Of a stretch of DNA of 64,000 nucleotides, positions 26,901-36,110 are shown one piece after another. The notes under the pieces were generated by a model that was not told where the DNA came from, did no database searches, and saw only the letters and a list, made by a program, of their open reading frames with translations. Location of the stretch: contig JAEUJZ010000074.1 in NCBI GenBank assembly GCA_016794505.1, positions 137,389-201,388 on the forward strand. Reading direction: 5' to 3'. How positions within the stretch are numbered: the stretch's first letter is position 1; every line of letters starts with the position of its first letter. This stretch comes from Myxococcales bacterium (GTDB lineage: Bacteria; Myxococcota_A; Polyangia; Palsa-1104; JAEUJZ01). The position numbers and the translations under genes are program-made.

Positions 26901-29502
26901 CGTCCTTTCTGCACTGCAGGCGATTGCTGCCATGAGCTATCGCGATGCCCCTCGGCTCTGGCTGCTCACGCGCGGTGCTCAGTCTGTTTCTGGCGAGCCG
27001 CCAGCTGTCGAGTTGGCTCCGCTGCTTGGCCTGGGCCGCGCCATCGCTCTTGAACATCCCGAGCTGCGCTGCTCGCGCCTCGATCTCGATCCCACGCGAC
27101 CACTCGACGAGGCCGCCGCAGTCGTAGCCGAGCTTGTGGCCGATGATGCCGAAGAAGAGCTGGCCTTGCGCGATGGCCAGCGCTGGGTCTCGCGCCTTGT
27201 ACGGCGCGCTCTCAAGACCGCTCCGCGCGAGCGGCTTGAAGCGGCCGCTGGTCGGCCCTTCCGTCTGGAACGCGGCCCTGAACAAGGCATCGAACACCTC
27301 ACCCTGCGCGCCTGCGCAAGGCGAGCACCCGGCCCCCACGAGATCGAGATCGCGGTGGAAGCTGCCGACGTAAATCCACACGACCTGCGGCTGGCGCAAG
27401 AACCCTTGGACACCGCGACGGCCCACGGTGAAGAAACAGGCTGGCTTGCCCTGGGCAGCGCGTGCGCCGGACGTGTGGTCGCGGTCGGCGAAGGCGTGCA
27501 GTCACTGGCTCCGGGCGACTCGGTTGTGGCGCTCACTCCGGGTGCTTTTGCTTCGCACATCACGTGCTCTGCTGCCGCGGCCCTGCCGATGCCCCAGGGT
27601 CTGTCCTCGGCGCAAGCCGCTGCTCTTCCGGTCGTGTTTCTCAGTGCGTACTACGCGCTTCATCACCTCGCTCATCTCGCCCCTGGTGAGCGCGTGCTTG
27701 TTCACGCCGCATCCGGTGCGCTTGGACTCGCCGCTATCCAATGGGCCCAGCATGTCGGCGCGTCCGTTTTCGCTACGGCAGGCACGCCGGAACAACGCGC
27801 CTTCCTTCACTCTCTCGGTGTCTCTGGCGTCTCGGACGTGCGATCAGATCAGCTCGTCTCGGACCTTGCCACCTGGACACAGGGACATGGTGTCGATGTC
27901 GTCCTCAGCTCGCTCTCCGACGATCTGCTCCAAAAGAGCACCCGCCTTCTCGCGGATCACGGGCGCTTCATCGCGCTTGGAATGAGCAGCGCGCAGCACA
28001 ATCAAGCGCTCGACCTCGCGGTCTTCCGCCGCAATGTGTCCTTCGCTGTCTTCGACTTTGCCGGTCTTGTGCGCACCAAGCCGGCCCTGATTCACACACT
28101 CTGGCAAGACATCCTGGCCTTCTTCGAATCGAACGTCTTCTCGCTGCCACCGGTTTCCACTCTGCCCATCGACCGCGCCCGCGACGCCTTCCACACCCTG
28201 GCCCAGGGACAAGCCAGCGATGCGATCATGCTTTGCACGGATGTGCCCAGCCTGCAGATCGCAGTTCTACAGACCTCGCATGCCACCTTCCGCAGCGACA
28301 GCAGCTATCTCATCTCGGGAGGCCTCGGGGGGCTCGGCTTGTCTCTTGCGGCTTGGCTGGCGCAGCGCGGCGCGGGACAGCTGGTCCTTCTGTCTCGCTC
28401 GACACCTAGCCCACAACAAGACGCGGCGCTGGCTCAGCTTCGCGCACAGGGAACGCAGGTTCTGGTGATCGCTGCCGATGTCGCCGAGCGCGATGCCCTC
28501 GTCTCGGTCCTGCGCCAGATCGATCACTCGGGACGACCGCTGCGCGGTGTCTTTCATGCGGCGGGTGTGCTCGATGATGGCGTCCTGTTGCAGCAGACCC
28601 GCGAGCGCTTCGAGCGCGTGCTGCGCCCCAAAGTGCAGGGTGCGTGGCTGCTTTCTGAGCTTACCCAGTCCCTGCCGCTGGACCACTTTGTCTTGTACAG
28701 CTCCGCAGCGGGGCTCTTGGGCTCGCCTGGCCAGGCGAACTATGCCGCGGCCAACACCTTCCTCGATGCGCTCGCGCACGCTCGACGCGCTGCTGGCCTG
28801 CCCGCCCTAAGCATCGACTGGGGCGCGTTTGCCGACGCTGGACTTGCGGCTCAAAGCGAAAATCGCGGCCAGCGCCTTGAGCTGCGCGGCATGCGCAGCA
28901 TCAAGCTCGATGAAGGGCTGCAGATCTTGGGTGAGCTCCTGGCGAGCGGCGAAGCACAGCTTGGCGTGGTGCCGCTGAACCTGCGGCAGTGGGGCGCGTT
29001 TCATCAGGTCGCATCGGCCTCGATGCGCTTCTCGGCCTTGCGCGGCGCCAGCAGCAGCGACGTTGCCAGCGAAGGCGACCGCGAGCTTCTCGCCCGCCTC
29101 CGCGCCGCGCTGCCCAGCAAACGGCCAGCCTTGATCGCCGAGCACCTTCGAGCGCAAGTCGCACACGTCTTGCGCATCGCGGAAAACCAGGTCGAGCTGG
29201 ATACACCGCTGACCAGCTTGGGTCTCGATTCGCTGATGGGGCTTGAGCTGCGCAACCGCGTCGAAGCCCTGTTCGGCATCAAGGTGCCAGCAACACTCCT
29301 TTGGACGTATCCCACGCTCAGCGCGCTCAGCGCTCAGCTCGCACGATCGCTTTCTGGGCCGGATGAACCAGCAGCGGAACCGCCTGAAAAAGCACCGCCA
29401 GATACGGCACCTCACGACGAGGTTCTGCAGGCCGGTGAGGAAGAGCTGTTTGCTCTGCTCGATGAGTCCCTCGCGCGGGTGGAAAGCAAGGTGCGGCGAT
29501 GA
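20911..29502 (+). CDS. FAAL-PKS: FAAL-ACP-KS-AT-DH-ER-KR-ACP
   Basis: 2863 residues from ATG 20911 with AGGAG upstream. Fatty acyl-AMP ligase at 1-575 (YTSGSTGVPKGVM near 170, SWLPMFHDFGLIG). ACP1 at 610-690 (phosphopantetheine Ser 652 in LGLDS). KS at 706-1130 (Cys 879 in VDTACSSS; EAHGTGT; NVGHTQ). AT at 1236-1540 (GHSMG, Ser 1328; VASHS motif, suggesting methylmalonyl-CoA). DH at 1602-1890 (HKLRGTVVFP; HPALLDACLQ). ER at about 2115-2435, degenerate: VNPHDL replaces the usual LNFRDV and GMSS replaces GKRD. KR at 2465-2650 (Ser and Tyr present; VLDD, B-type). ACP2 at 2725-2800. A C-terminal acidic helix serves as a docking segment. It loads a fatty acid as acyl-adenylate and performs the first extension. 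The stop overlaps the next ATG (ATGA). Confidence 0.95.
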   Translation: MSFRSYGEILLRHSQTRGERGFTFLVDGEQQAVFLSYRELDRQARSIAQVLRDRGLTNEQVILLFPPGLEFIAALFGCFYEGTVAVPLAPPNPKRLTDELRRMAILARDSRARAVLTTAWFHSIFAGLSDVDPAIAGLEFVVLEEAIAQPAPGWQPPDIRADRLAFLQYTSGSTGVPKGVMVTHQNLIENSRFLQHACKLDETSHGVSWLPMFHDFGLIGFVLQPVFLGVCCTILSPLSFLQRPVRWLQAISRYRADASGAPNFAFELCLRRITDSECEGLDLSSWRVAQCAAEPVRKNTLERFTERFSRYGFRGTTFSPCYGLAESTLLTTASPAGRGMVSVDFSARALEEGHARSAQPHEESVRTLVALGHTHQAGHVAIVAAESRVRVPDGEVGEIWLSGPSVTAGYFGNAEQTERVFHATLADEPGAHYLRTGDLGFLHGGELFMTGRLKDLLIIRGRNHYPQDIEQTVESVSPQLRGGCSAAFSVEVDDEEVAVVVAELAAGTSQDEAAQIGVAVRQAVSEQHGLSLHALCLATPGTVPKTSSGKLQRSRCRAHFLGGTLHALWQWSAPAPAQPAEPPSESPLRSKPAKDTAVLSAPDARPSSKAQPTNDSSETALAWLRTRLEDLAHAAGVPLDPEAPLTTLGLDSMKLVALSGELAQTLGQPLPPTFFFDHPTLAAMEHALRGGSLPSASGPDLPAPSEPIAIVGMACRLPGGITSPAAYWQLLAAGRDAITPFPAERWDVEAIYDPDPNAVGKTYCKHGGFLSGLDQFDAAFFAIAPREAVSIEPQQRLVLETAWEAIENAQIAPSRLAQTQTGVYMGSQGSDYHPPAADPSTLRMLDGYVGTGHASSVLSGRVAYALNLQGPAITVDTACSSSLVALHLACEGLRRGDCDWALAGGVQVMNTPAAFVEFSRLRGLAKDGRCKSFAASADGTSWSEGCGILLLKRLADAQRDGDRVWALIRGTAINQDGRSQGLTAPNGPAQERVIRRALARSGLSPHDIDAIEAHGTGTQLGDPIEAGALAAVFAADRDATRPLYVGSSKSNVGHTQAAAGVASVIKLALSLQHECLPKTLHAETASPHIDWQRSRLQLLQEATPWPRRDRVRRAGVSSFGISGTNAHAVIEEAPYVPSVPSVSERAAELVVLSGQSEAAVRSQVARLHEHVQSHPEQSLFDVAFSLATTRSVQDHRLAITATSREGLLQQLSATERGSVIPGVKSGRAIPGSKAKLVFVFPGQGSQWLGMGRTLLASEPVFRAALTACDAAIQTEAGFSVLSELAADEATSRLGRIEIVQPVLFAMSVALATLWRSWGVEPSAVVGHSMGEIAAAHVGGALTLRDAAAIVCRRSRLLQRISGQGEMALVELSVAEAEQAIAAYPDRLSVAVSNSPRSTVIAGDPQAIAAVLDQLAARGVYCRRVKVDVASHSPQVDPLRDDLLACLAHIAPRKLSIPMTSTVSGEPLQGDELSAGYWVKNLRQTVRFAAVVQALFDSGHRLFIEVSPHPILVPAIEELQQAAKQPGVALGSLRRGQGERAELLSSLGGLFLQGYPVAWARLFPQGGRRIDLPTYAWQRVRYVRQAGGGPSEAGRARVRQAGHPLIGEAQRLCTQPGTLLWDTSLLAKSPAWIDDHKLRGTVVFPGAGHIEMALATGVETLGTSAFAICDVALIDALVLPGDAPVALQIETNTEPSGHVRFQVSSRQVVQGKTVFRTHSRAVLARIDSKLDPTPLDVAALRSRMTATTSSATFYATLSSLGLELGSSFQGLRELWQGSGEVLSRVLLPESCGSVVGYHFHPALLDACLQGMAACFRDERDNTPWVPVQITQFILRKPPQGELYCHVKIAPHTASEPKRRRADLWVADAAGNIVAEIAGLVVQRLDGARRSPHEDWFLAASWEAVSLASHAHAPSTGRWLLLGQAATLAESLRAALIQAGHAVVQVPSLSAAADSARDLLRTAFQGREPTAVLCLHDRDAEAPPHEDSPLPAILRHSQLVLSALQAIAAMSYRDAPRLWLLTRGAQSVSGEPPAVELAPLLGLGRAIALEHPELRCSRLDLDPTRPLDEAAAVVAELVADDAEEELALRDGQRWVSRLVRRALKTAPRERLEAAAGRPFRLERGPEQGIEHLTLRACARRAPGPHEIEIAVEAADVNPHDLRLAQEPLDTATAHGEETGWLALGSACAGRVVAVGEGVQSLAPGDSVVALTPGAFASHITCSAAAALPMPQGLSSAQAAALPVVFLSAYYALHHLAHLAPGERVLVHAASGALGLAAIQWAQHVGASVFATAGTPEQRAFLHSLGVSGVSDVRSDQLVSDLATWTQGHGVDVVLSSLSDDLLQKSTRLLADHGRFIALGMSSAQHNQALDLAVFRRNVSFAVFDFAGLVRTKPALIHTLWQDILAFFESNVFSLPPVSTLPIDRARDAFHTLAQGQASDAIMLCTDVPSLQIAVLQTSHATFRSDSSYLISGGLGGLGLSLAAWLAQRGAGQLVLLSRSTPSPQQDAALAQLRAQGTQVLVIAADVAERDALVSVLRQIDHSGRPLRGVFHAAGVLDDGVLLQQTRERFERVLRPKVQGAWLLSELTQSLPLDHFVLYSSAAGLLGSPGQANYAAANTFLDALAHARRAAGLPALSIDWGAFADAGLAAQSENRGQRLELRGMRSIKLDEGLQILGELLASGEAQLGVVPLNLRQWGAFHQVASASMRFSALRGASSSDVASEGDRELLARLRAALPSKRPALIAEHLRAQVAHVLRIAENQVELDTPLTSLGLDSLMGLELRNRVEALFGIKVPATLLWTYPTLSALSAQLARSLSGPDEPAAEPPEKAPPDTAPHDEVLQAGEEELFALLDESLARVESKVRR

Positions 29503-32500
29503 AGAGCCGAGAAGAACAGCTGCTGGATCGTCTGCGCCAAGCGACCCATGCGCTGCGCACGACACTGGATGAACGCGACGCACTGGCAAGAGAGCGGACC
29601 GAGCCACTCGCGATCGTTGGCATCGGCTGCCGGTTGCCAGGTGGTGCGAGCAGCCCGCGGGCTTTTTGGGATCTCTTAGCAGCGGGCCGCGATGCGGTGG
29701 TGCCGCTGCAGGATCGCTGGGCCCGCCTGGGTGTCGAACCCGACGAGCAACTGCCGCGCTGGGCCGCGCTCTTAACCGATCCGATCGATCAGTTCGAGCC
29801 CGCTTTTTTTGGCATCTCACCGCGAGAGGCGCGCTCCATGGATCCGCAGCAGCGTCTGCTGCTGGAAGTCGCGTGGGAGGCTCTCGAAGATGCGGGAATC
29901 CCCCCGCTCTCGCTCCAGCAGAGCCGCTCGGGTGTCTTCGTGGCCGCTTGCACCGATGACTACGCCACGCTGGTTGAGCGCCAGCCGGCCAGCGAGAAAG
30001 ACGCGTACGCCACGACAGGCAGCATGCTGAGCATCTTGGCCGGTCGACTGTCGTACACGCTGGGCCTGCAAGGGCCGTGTTTTACGATCGATACCGCGTG
30101 CTCGTCTTCGCTGGTGGCGATTCATCTGGCATGCCGCAGCCTGCGCAGCCGCGAGAGCGATCTGGCCTTGGCGGGTGGCGTCAACCTGATCCTGTCTCTC
30201 GACAGCACGACCGGGCTCTCGCGAATCCAAGCGCTGTCCCCCGATGGTCGCTGCCGGACCTTCGACGCCCTGGCCAACGGCTATGTGCGCGGCGAGGGCT
30301 GCGGCCTGCTGGTCTTAAAGCGCCTGAGCGATGCACAGCGCGACGGCGATCGCATCTGGGCGGTGATTCGCGGCTCGGCGATCAACCAGGATGGTCGCTC
30401 CACGGGCCTGACTGCTCCCAATGTGCTGGCGCAAGAAGCACTGCTGCGTGAAGCGCTACGCGATGCTGGTCTGAAACCAGAAGCCGTGGGCTACATCGAG
30501 ACGCATGGCACCGGCACCTCGCTCGGTGACCCCATCGAGGTTCAGGCCCTGCGCTCAGTCCTCGGCAAGCCGCGCGCAGCGGGCAGCCGCTGCGTACTCG
30601 GTGCCGTCAAGACCAACATCGGACACTTGGAAGCCGCTGCGGGCGTCGCGGGCGTCATCAAGGCCGCTCTGGTCCTGGCCATGGAGCGCATCCCAAAGAA
30701 CCTGCACCTGCGCACGCTCAACGCGCATATCGAGCTTGATGGTTCGTCGCTCGCCTTGGCCAGCGAGCCTGTGCCCTGGCCACGCGGCGAGCACCCGCGC
30801 ATTGCCGGCGTCAGCGGCTTTGGTCTGAGCGGTACCAATGTGCATGTGGTGTTGGAAGAAGCCCCGCCAGCCGCAGCGACCGCGGAACGCACCGCGCGCC
30901 CGGCTGAGCTGATCCTGATCTCGGGCCGAACCGAAGCAGCGCTGCGCAGGCAAGCGACCCAGCTGCAGGCGCTGCTAGAGCGGCAGCCCGCCACGCCGAT
31001 CGCCGATCTCGCATTCAGCCTAGCGACGCTGCGCAGCCCCCTTGAGCATCGCCTAGGGCTCGTCGCCCAGACATCGGCTGAGCTGATGCCTCTTCTTGAT
31101 GCGGTCAGCAAGGGGTCGCTGCCCGCGGGCGCACAGCAAGGCACTGCTTCGTCCCGTGCCAAGCTCGCATTTCTGTTCACCGGCCAGGGCGCGCAGCTGC
31201 CCGGCATGGGCCGCGGCGTATACGACGTGTGGCCCGCGTTCCGTGCGGCATTTGACCGCTGCGTGGCTCTGTTTGATCCGCTGCTGCCACGCTCTCTGCG
31301 CGATGTCATGTGGGCCGAACCAGAAAGCGCAGAGGCCGCCCTGCTCGATCAGACCGGCTACACGCAGCCCGCGCTGTTTGCTCTTGAGTACGCGCTCTGC
31401 GAGCTCTGGCGATCGTTTGGTGTGCAGCCGGAGCTGGTCGCGGGCCACAGCGTCGGTGAGATCGTCGCCGCCTGCGTCGCCGGAGTGTTCAGCCTGAGCG
31501 ATGCGGTTCGGCTGTGCGCGGCTCGCGCAGAGCTGATGCAGGCGCTGCCAAGCGGTGGAGCCATGGTGTCGCTTGGGGCCCGCGAGGACGAGGTAGAGGC
31601 GGCGGTTGCACCGCATCGTCACGCCGTCTCGATCGCTGCGATCAACGCCGACGATCAGATCGTCCTCTCAGGCGAACGAGACCGCGTGTCGCAGATCGCA
31701 GCCGAGTTTTCTGCTCGCGGTGTGCGCACCAAGGTGCTGGCCGTGTCGCACGCGTTTCACTCGCCGCAGATGGACACGATGCTGGCCTCGCTGCGCCACG
31801 TCGCCGAGTCCCTGCACTTTGAGCGCCCGCAGCTTGCACTGGTGAGCAACCTGACCGGCGCGCTCATAACCAACGAGGTCTGTCGCGCTGAGTACTGGGT
31901 GCAGCACGCGCGGCAGGCCGTTCGCTTTGCCGCAGGTGTGCGCGCACTGCAAGCAGCCGGCGCCCGAACCTTTGTCGAGGTGGGCCCGAGAGCGACCCTG
32001 CTCAGCCTGGTCCCGCGGCGTGCCGAGCAGCCCGTGCTTCTGCTGCCGAGCCTGCGTGGCCCGCAGCACGAGCCCGCCTGTGTCCTTGAAGCCCTCGCCG
32101 GAGTGTGGACCCAGGGCGGCGCCATGGATCCTCGCGGTGTATTCCCTACTGGCGGAAATCGGATCGAGCTACCTACGTATCCCTTTCAGCGTCAGCTCTG
32201 CTGGGTGGCCGAGCCCGATGCCGCAAGCGCAGCCCTTGCAGAGTCGCGCGATCCGCAGCCCGCGAAGCGCCGTGGCCACCCACTTCTTGGCGAGGCCCAG
32301 CGCTTCAGCCTGCACGCCGATGCGCGCCTGTGGGACACGACGCTGCAGTCGACGCAGCCAGCCTGGATCGCGGACCACCAGATCAAAGGAGCCCTCGTGT
32401 TTCCCGGAGCAGGGCACATTGAGATGGCGCTTGTGGCTGGACGTGAAGTCTTCGGTGCTGCGCCGTTCGCCATCGCGGATCTCGATCTGGTCGATGCCTT

Positions 32501-35500
32501 GGTCTTGCCGGCAAACGCCCCTGTGTCTGTGCAGGTTGAGACGGGCCGCGATGCCGCAGGACGCGTCCGCTTCCAGGTCACAAGCCGAGCGACTCGCAGC
32601 GGCACGACGAGCGCTCGCCTGCACTCACGCGCGGTGCTGCAGCGCGCAGACAGCGAACCCACGCAGGCAGCGCTGGACCTCTCCAGCCTGCGTTCACGCC
32701 TGACGGCTGGACCCAGCGCGGCCGAGTTCTATGCCGCACTGCGCGCCATGGGGATTGAGCTTGGCCCGGCATTCCAAGGTCTGCGCGAGATCTGGCAAGG
32801 CCGCGATGAAGCGCTCGGTCGGCTGGCTCTGCCAGAGTCCGCCGGATCCGCTGCTGGCTATCACGTCCACCCTGCGCTGCTCGACGCCTGCCTGCAGGTG
32901 ATGGCTGGCTGCTTCGCTTCGCCTGGCGAGACCGCGCCGTGGGTACCGGTGCGCCTGGGTTCGCTGCGTCTCTTCGCATCCGCCGTGCCTGCAAGCGAGA
33001 TCTATTGCCACGCCGAGATCACCCCAGCCGGTGCTGAATCACAGGAACAACGGCAGGCCCACCTGCGCATAACAGACGGCAGTGGGCACGTGCTGGCAGA
33101 GCTTCGCGACTTCGTCGTGCAGCGCCTCGATCGCGAGCAGCACGCCGCGCAAGACGAGTGGTTCCTGGCTGCAGCCTGGGACGCTGCGCCCGTGCCACCG
33201 CCAAAGCTCGCCGGCATGCGCTGCCTCCTTCTGGGATCGGCGCCGACCCTGGCGGCATCGCTGTGCGCGGCGCTCGTCGAAGCAGGCCACAGCGCGGCGC
33301 ATGTGCCACAGCTTCCAGCATCCGCCGATGCGGCACGCGAGATCCTCGGCAGCGCGTTTCAAGGCAGCGAGCCCACAGCCGTGCTCTGCCTGAACGACGT
33401 CGATGAAGAACCGCGCTCGCCGCTCGAAGGTCCGCTGCCCGGCGCGCTGCGCAGGTGCGAGCAGGTCCTTTACACCGTGCAAGCGATCACGGCGCTGAGC
33501 TATCGCGATGTGCCCAGGCTCTGGCTGGTGACGCGCGGGGCGCAGTCGGTAACAGGCGAGGATCCTGCCGTCGAGCAAGCACCGCTTCTGGGTCTGGGAC
33601 GCACGATCGCGCTTGAACATCCCGCGCTGCGCTGCGCCCGGCTGGATCTCGATCGAACGCCCGCAGCAGACGAGGGTGCCGCCATCCTGGCTGAGCTTCT
33701 GGCCGATGATGCCGAAGAAGAGCGTGCCTTGCGCGCCGGGCAGCGCTGGGTCTCGCGGCTCGTGCGGCGGCCCCCCAAAGCGCCCCCGGCCGAGCACATC
33801 GAGGCGGCACAAGGGCGCCCCTTCTGTCTAGAGCTCGACAAACCGAGTGGCTTTGAACACCTGACGCTGCGACAACATGCGCGGCGCGTCCCAGGCCCTG
33901 GCGAGATCGAGATCGCGGTCGAAGCCGCCGGCTTGAACTTTCGCGATGTGTTGCTGAGCCTGGGCGTGATTCCCGAGGACACACGCAGCGAAGCCCGTGG
34001 GCCGATCCCGCTCGGCAGCGAGTGCGCAGGTCAGGTCGTAGCTGTCGGGGAAGGCGTGCCGGATCTCGCGCCGGGCGACTGGGTCTTCGCCTTGGCTCGC
34101 GGTGCCTTCGCCTCGCACGTCACCTGCGCCGCCGCAGCCACGCTGCCGATTCCATCCGGCTTCACGTGTACGCAGGCCGCGGCCATTCCCGTCGCATACT
34201 TGACTGCCTACTACGCTCTCCATCACGTGGCGCGCCTTGCTCCCGGCGAGAGTGTGCTCATCCATTCCGCATCGGGGGCCGTCGGGCTCGCGGCGATCCA
34301 GTGGGCGCAGCACGTCGGCGCAACGGTCTTTGCCACCGCTGGCTCGCCCGAGAAGCGAGCCTTCCTGGCATCCCGCGGTGTCCGCTTTGTCTCCGACTCG
34401 CGCTCAGATCAGTTTGTCGCCGACATCTTGCGCTGGACGCAAGGGCACGGGGTGGATGTCGTCCTCAACTCGCTCTCGGGCGAGCGCATCGAGCAGAGCC
34501 TGTCTCTGCTGCGCGACCACGGGCGCTTCGTCGAGCTGGGCAAGCGCGATGCGCTGCAGAGTCGTCCGCTCGATCTGCTGCCGTTCCTGCGCAACTTGTC
34601 GTACTCCCTCCTCGACCTCATCGGACTTCTGCGCAACAAGCCCGCGCTGGTGCGCGCTGCGCTGCAAGACATCGTGTCCTTCTTTCGCTCAGGCGTCTTT
34701 TCGCTGCCGCCCATTTCCACCGCTGGCATCGACCACGCCAAGGACGCGTTCCGCGCCATGGCGCAGGCGCAGCACATCGGCAAGATCGTGCTGACCACAC
34801 CGGCAGGCGATCCGCGCATCGCGGTGCCAACGGGCGCAGGCATCGCCATCCGCAGCGACGGGATTTACCTGGTGTCAGGCGGGCTCGGTGGGCTGGGCCT
34901 GGGCGTCGCTTCGTGGCTGGCACAGCAGGGCGCTCGTGAGCTCGTTCTTGTGTCGCGCACGCCGCCGCTTCATCCCCAGCAAGAAGCGGCCATCGCCCAG
35001 CTTCGGCAGCAAGGCGCGCATGTGCGCATCGCGTCGATCGATGTGGCCGACCGCGCCGCGCTGACTTCGCTTGTGCGCGATCTAAAAGACAGCGGACCCC
35101 CACTGCGCGGAGTCGTACATGCCGCCGGAGTGCTCGCCGATGGCGTGCTTTTGCAGCAGACCGCCGAGCAGTTCGAGCGCGTGCTGCGACCCAAGGTGCA
35201 AGGTGCCTGGCTGCTACACGAGCTTACGCAGACAGAGCCCCTCGACTTCTTTGTGATGTACAGCTCGGCAGCGGGCTTGCTCGGCTCTCCAGGGCAGGCG
35301 AACTACGCGGCGGCCAATGCCTTCCTCGATGCGCTGGCGTATTCCCGTCGGGCTCGCGGCTTGCCCGCGCTCAGCATCGACTGGGGCGTGTTTTCCCAGG
35401 TCGGGCTGGCAGCGCAGAACGCCAACCGAGCCCAGCGTCTTATGCTTCGAGGCATGCGCAGCATCCAGCCGGACGAAGGCTTGCAGCTGCTGCGCCGGGT

Positions 35501-36104
35501 GCTCGGCTGCGACGAAGCACACGTCGGTGTGGTGCCCTTGAACCTGCGGCAGTGGGGCGCCTTTCATCAAGCGGCAGCGGCGTCGCCTCGCTTCTCTGGC
35601 TTGCGCAGCGGGCTGGGTGTAGACGCGGCCAGTACAGGGGACCGCGAGCTTCTCGATCGGCTGCGCGCGGCCCCGCCGGCCAAGCGAGCCTCGCTGATCG
35701 CGGAGCACCTGCGCACGCAGGTCGCTCACGTCTTGCGCATCCCGCCGGGTGAGCTCGACGAGTCGGCACCTCTCACCAGCCTGGGGCTCGACTCACTGAT
35801 GGGTCTTGAGCTGCGCAATCACATCGAATCAACGCTGGGCATCCGCGTGCCCGCGACCTTGTTGTGGACGTACCCAACGCTTGCCGCGCTGTGCCAGCAC
35901 ATGATCACTGCGCTGTTCCCGACGTCTGCAGAACCGCGTGCAGATGCCGACATCCCCGACGGGAAAATGCCTGCGGCACCTGCGTCTGCACCTGCGCCCG
36001 CAGCCGCACCTGATTCAAGCGCAGCGACAACTTCGCAGGAGGATCGCGAGCTATTCGCCCTGCTAGATGGCGAGCTGGCACTGGCCAAAAGACACGGAGC
36101 CTAA
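29499..36104 (+). CDS. Type I PKS module: KS-AT-DH-ER-KR-ACP
   Basis: 2201 residues, coupled to the previous gene by ATGA. An N-terminal coiled-coil docking helix (REEQLLDRLRQATHALR) precedes KS (about 34-455, Cys 201). AT at 556-860 has GHSVG and the HAFH motif, which predicts malonyl-CoA. DH at 926-1215 has HQIKGALVFP and HPALLDACLQ. ER at about 1450-1760 has intact NFRDVL, SGAVGLAAIQ and GKRD elements. KR at 1788-1980 carries the catalytic Ser/Tyr and VLADG (B-type). ACP Ser is near 2097 (GLDSLMGLE). All reductive domains look functional, so this module should add a saturated two-carbon unit. The C-terminal tail (EDRELFALLDGELAL) resembles that of the previous protein and should dock to the next one. 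Confidence 0.95.
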   Translation: MKSREEQLLDRLRQATHALRTTLDERDALARERTEPLAIVGIGCRLPGGASSPRAFWDLLAAGRDAVVPLQDRWARLGVEPDEQLPRWAALLTDPIDQFEPAFFGISPREARSMDPQQRLLLEVAWEALEDAGIPPLSLQQSRSGVFVAACTDDYATLVERQPASEKDAYATTGSMLSILAGRLSYTLGLQGPCFTIDTACSSSLVAIHLACRSLRSRESDLALAGGVNLILSLDSTTGLSRIQALSPDGRCRTFDALANGYVRGEGCGLLVLKRLSDAQRDGDRIWAVIRGSAINQDGRSTGLTAPNVLAQEALLREALRDAGLKPEAVGYIETHGTGTSLGDPIEVQALRSVLGKPRAAGSRCVLGAVKTNIGHLEAAAGVAGVIKAALVLAMERIPKNLHLRTLNAHIELDGSSLALASEPVPWPRGEHPRIAGVSGFGLSGTNVHVVLEEAPPAAATAERTARPAELILISGRTEAALRRQATQLQALLERQPATPIADLAFSLATLRSPLEHRLGLVAQTSAELMPLLDAVSKGSLPAGAQQGTASSRAKLAFLFTGQGAQLPGMGRGVYDVWPAFRAAFDRCVALFDPLLPRSLRDVMWAEPESAEAALLDQTGYTQPALFALEYALCELWRSFGVQPELVAGHSVGEIVAACVAGVFSLSDAVRLCAARAELMQALPSGGAMVSLGAREDEVEAAVAPHRHAVSIAAINADDQIVLSGERDRVSQIAAEFSARGVRTKVLAVSHAFHSPQMDTMLASLRHVAESLHFERPQLALVSNLTGALITNEVCRAEYWVQHARQAVRFAAGVRALQAAGARTFVEVGPRATLLSLVPRRAEQPVLLLPSLRGPQHEPACVLEALAGVWTQGGAMDPRGVFPTGGNRIELPTYPFQRQLCWVAEPDAASAALAESRDPQPAKRRGHPLLGEAQRFSLHADARLWDTTLQSTQPAWIADHQIKGALVFPGAGHIEMALVAGREVFGAAPFAIADLDLVDALVLPANAPVSVQVETGRDAAGRVRFQVTSRATRSGTTSARLHSRAVLQRADSEPTQAALDLSSLRSRLTAGPSAAEFYAALRAMGIELGPAFQGLREIWQGRDEALGRLALPESAGSAAGYHVHPALLDACLQVMAGCFASPGETAPWVPVRLGSLRLFASAVPASEIYCHAEITPAGAESQEQRQAHLRITDGSGHVLAELRDFVVQRLDREQHAAQDEWFLAAAWDAAPVPPPKLAGMRCLLLGSAPTLAASLCAALVEAGHSAAHVPQLPASADAAREILGSAFQGSEPTAVLCLNDVDEEPRSPLEGPLPGALRRCEQVLYTVQAITALSYRDVPRLWLVTRGAQSVTGEDPAVEQAPLLGLGRTIALEHPALRCARLDLDRTPAADEGAAILAELLADDAEEERALRAGQRWVSRLVRRPPKAPPAEHIEAAQGRPFCLELDKPSGFEHLTLRQHARRVPGPGEIEIAVEAAGLNFRDVLLSLGVIPEDTRSEARGPIPLGSECAGQVVAVGEGVPDLAPGDWVFALARGAFASHVTCAAAATLPIPSGFTCTQAAAIPVAYLTAYYALHHVARLAPGESVLIHSASGAVGLAAIQWAQHVGATVFATAGSPEKRAFLASRGVRFVSDSRSDQFVADILRWTQGHGVDVVLNSLSGERIEQSLSLLRDHGRFVELGKRDALQSRPLDLLPFLRNLSYSLLDLIGLLRNKPALVRAALQDIVSFFRSGVFSLPPISTAGIDHAKDAFRAMAQAQHIGKIVLTTPAGDPRIAVPTGAGIAIRSDGIYLVSGGLGGLGLGVASWLAQQGARELVLVSRTPPLHPQQEAAIAQLRQQGAHVRIASIDVADRAALTSLVRDLKDSGPPLRGVVHAAGVLADGVLLQQTAEQFERVLRPKVQGAWLLHELTQTEPLDFFVMYSSAAGLLGSPGQANYAAANAFLDALAYSRRARGLPALSIDWGVFSQVGLAAQNANRAQRLMLRGMRSIQPDEGLQLLRRVLGCDEAHVGVVPLNLRQWGAFHQAAAASPRFSGLRSGLGVDAASTGDRELLDRLRAAPPAKRASLIAEHLRTQVAHVLRIPPGELDESAPLTSLGLDSLMGLELRNHIESTLGIRVPATLLWTYPTLAALCQHMITALFPTSAEPRADADIPDGKMPAAPASAPAPAAAPDSSAATTSQEDRELFALLDGELALAKRHGA

Positions 36105-36110
36105 GTCCCC

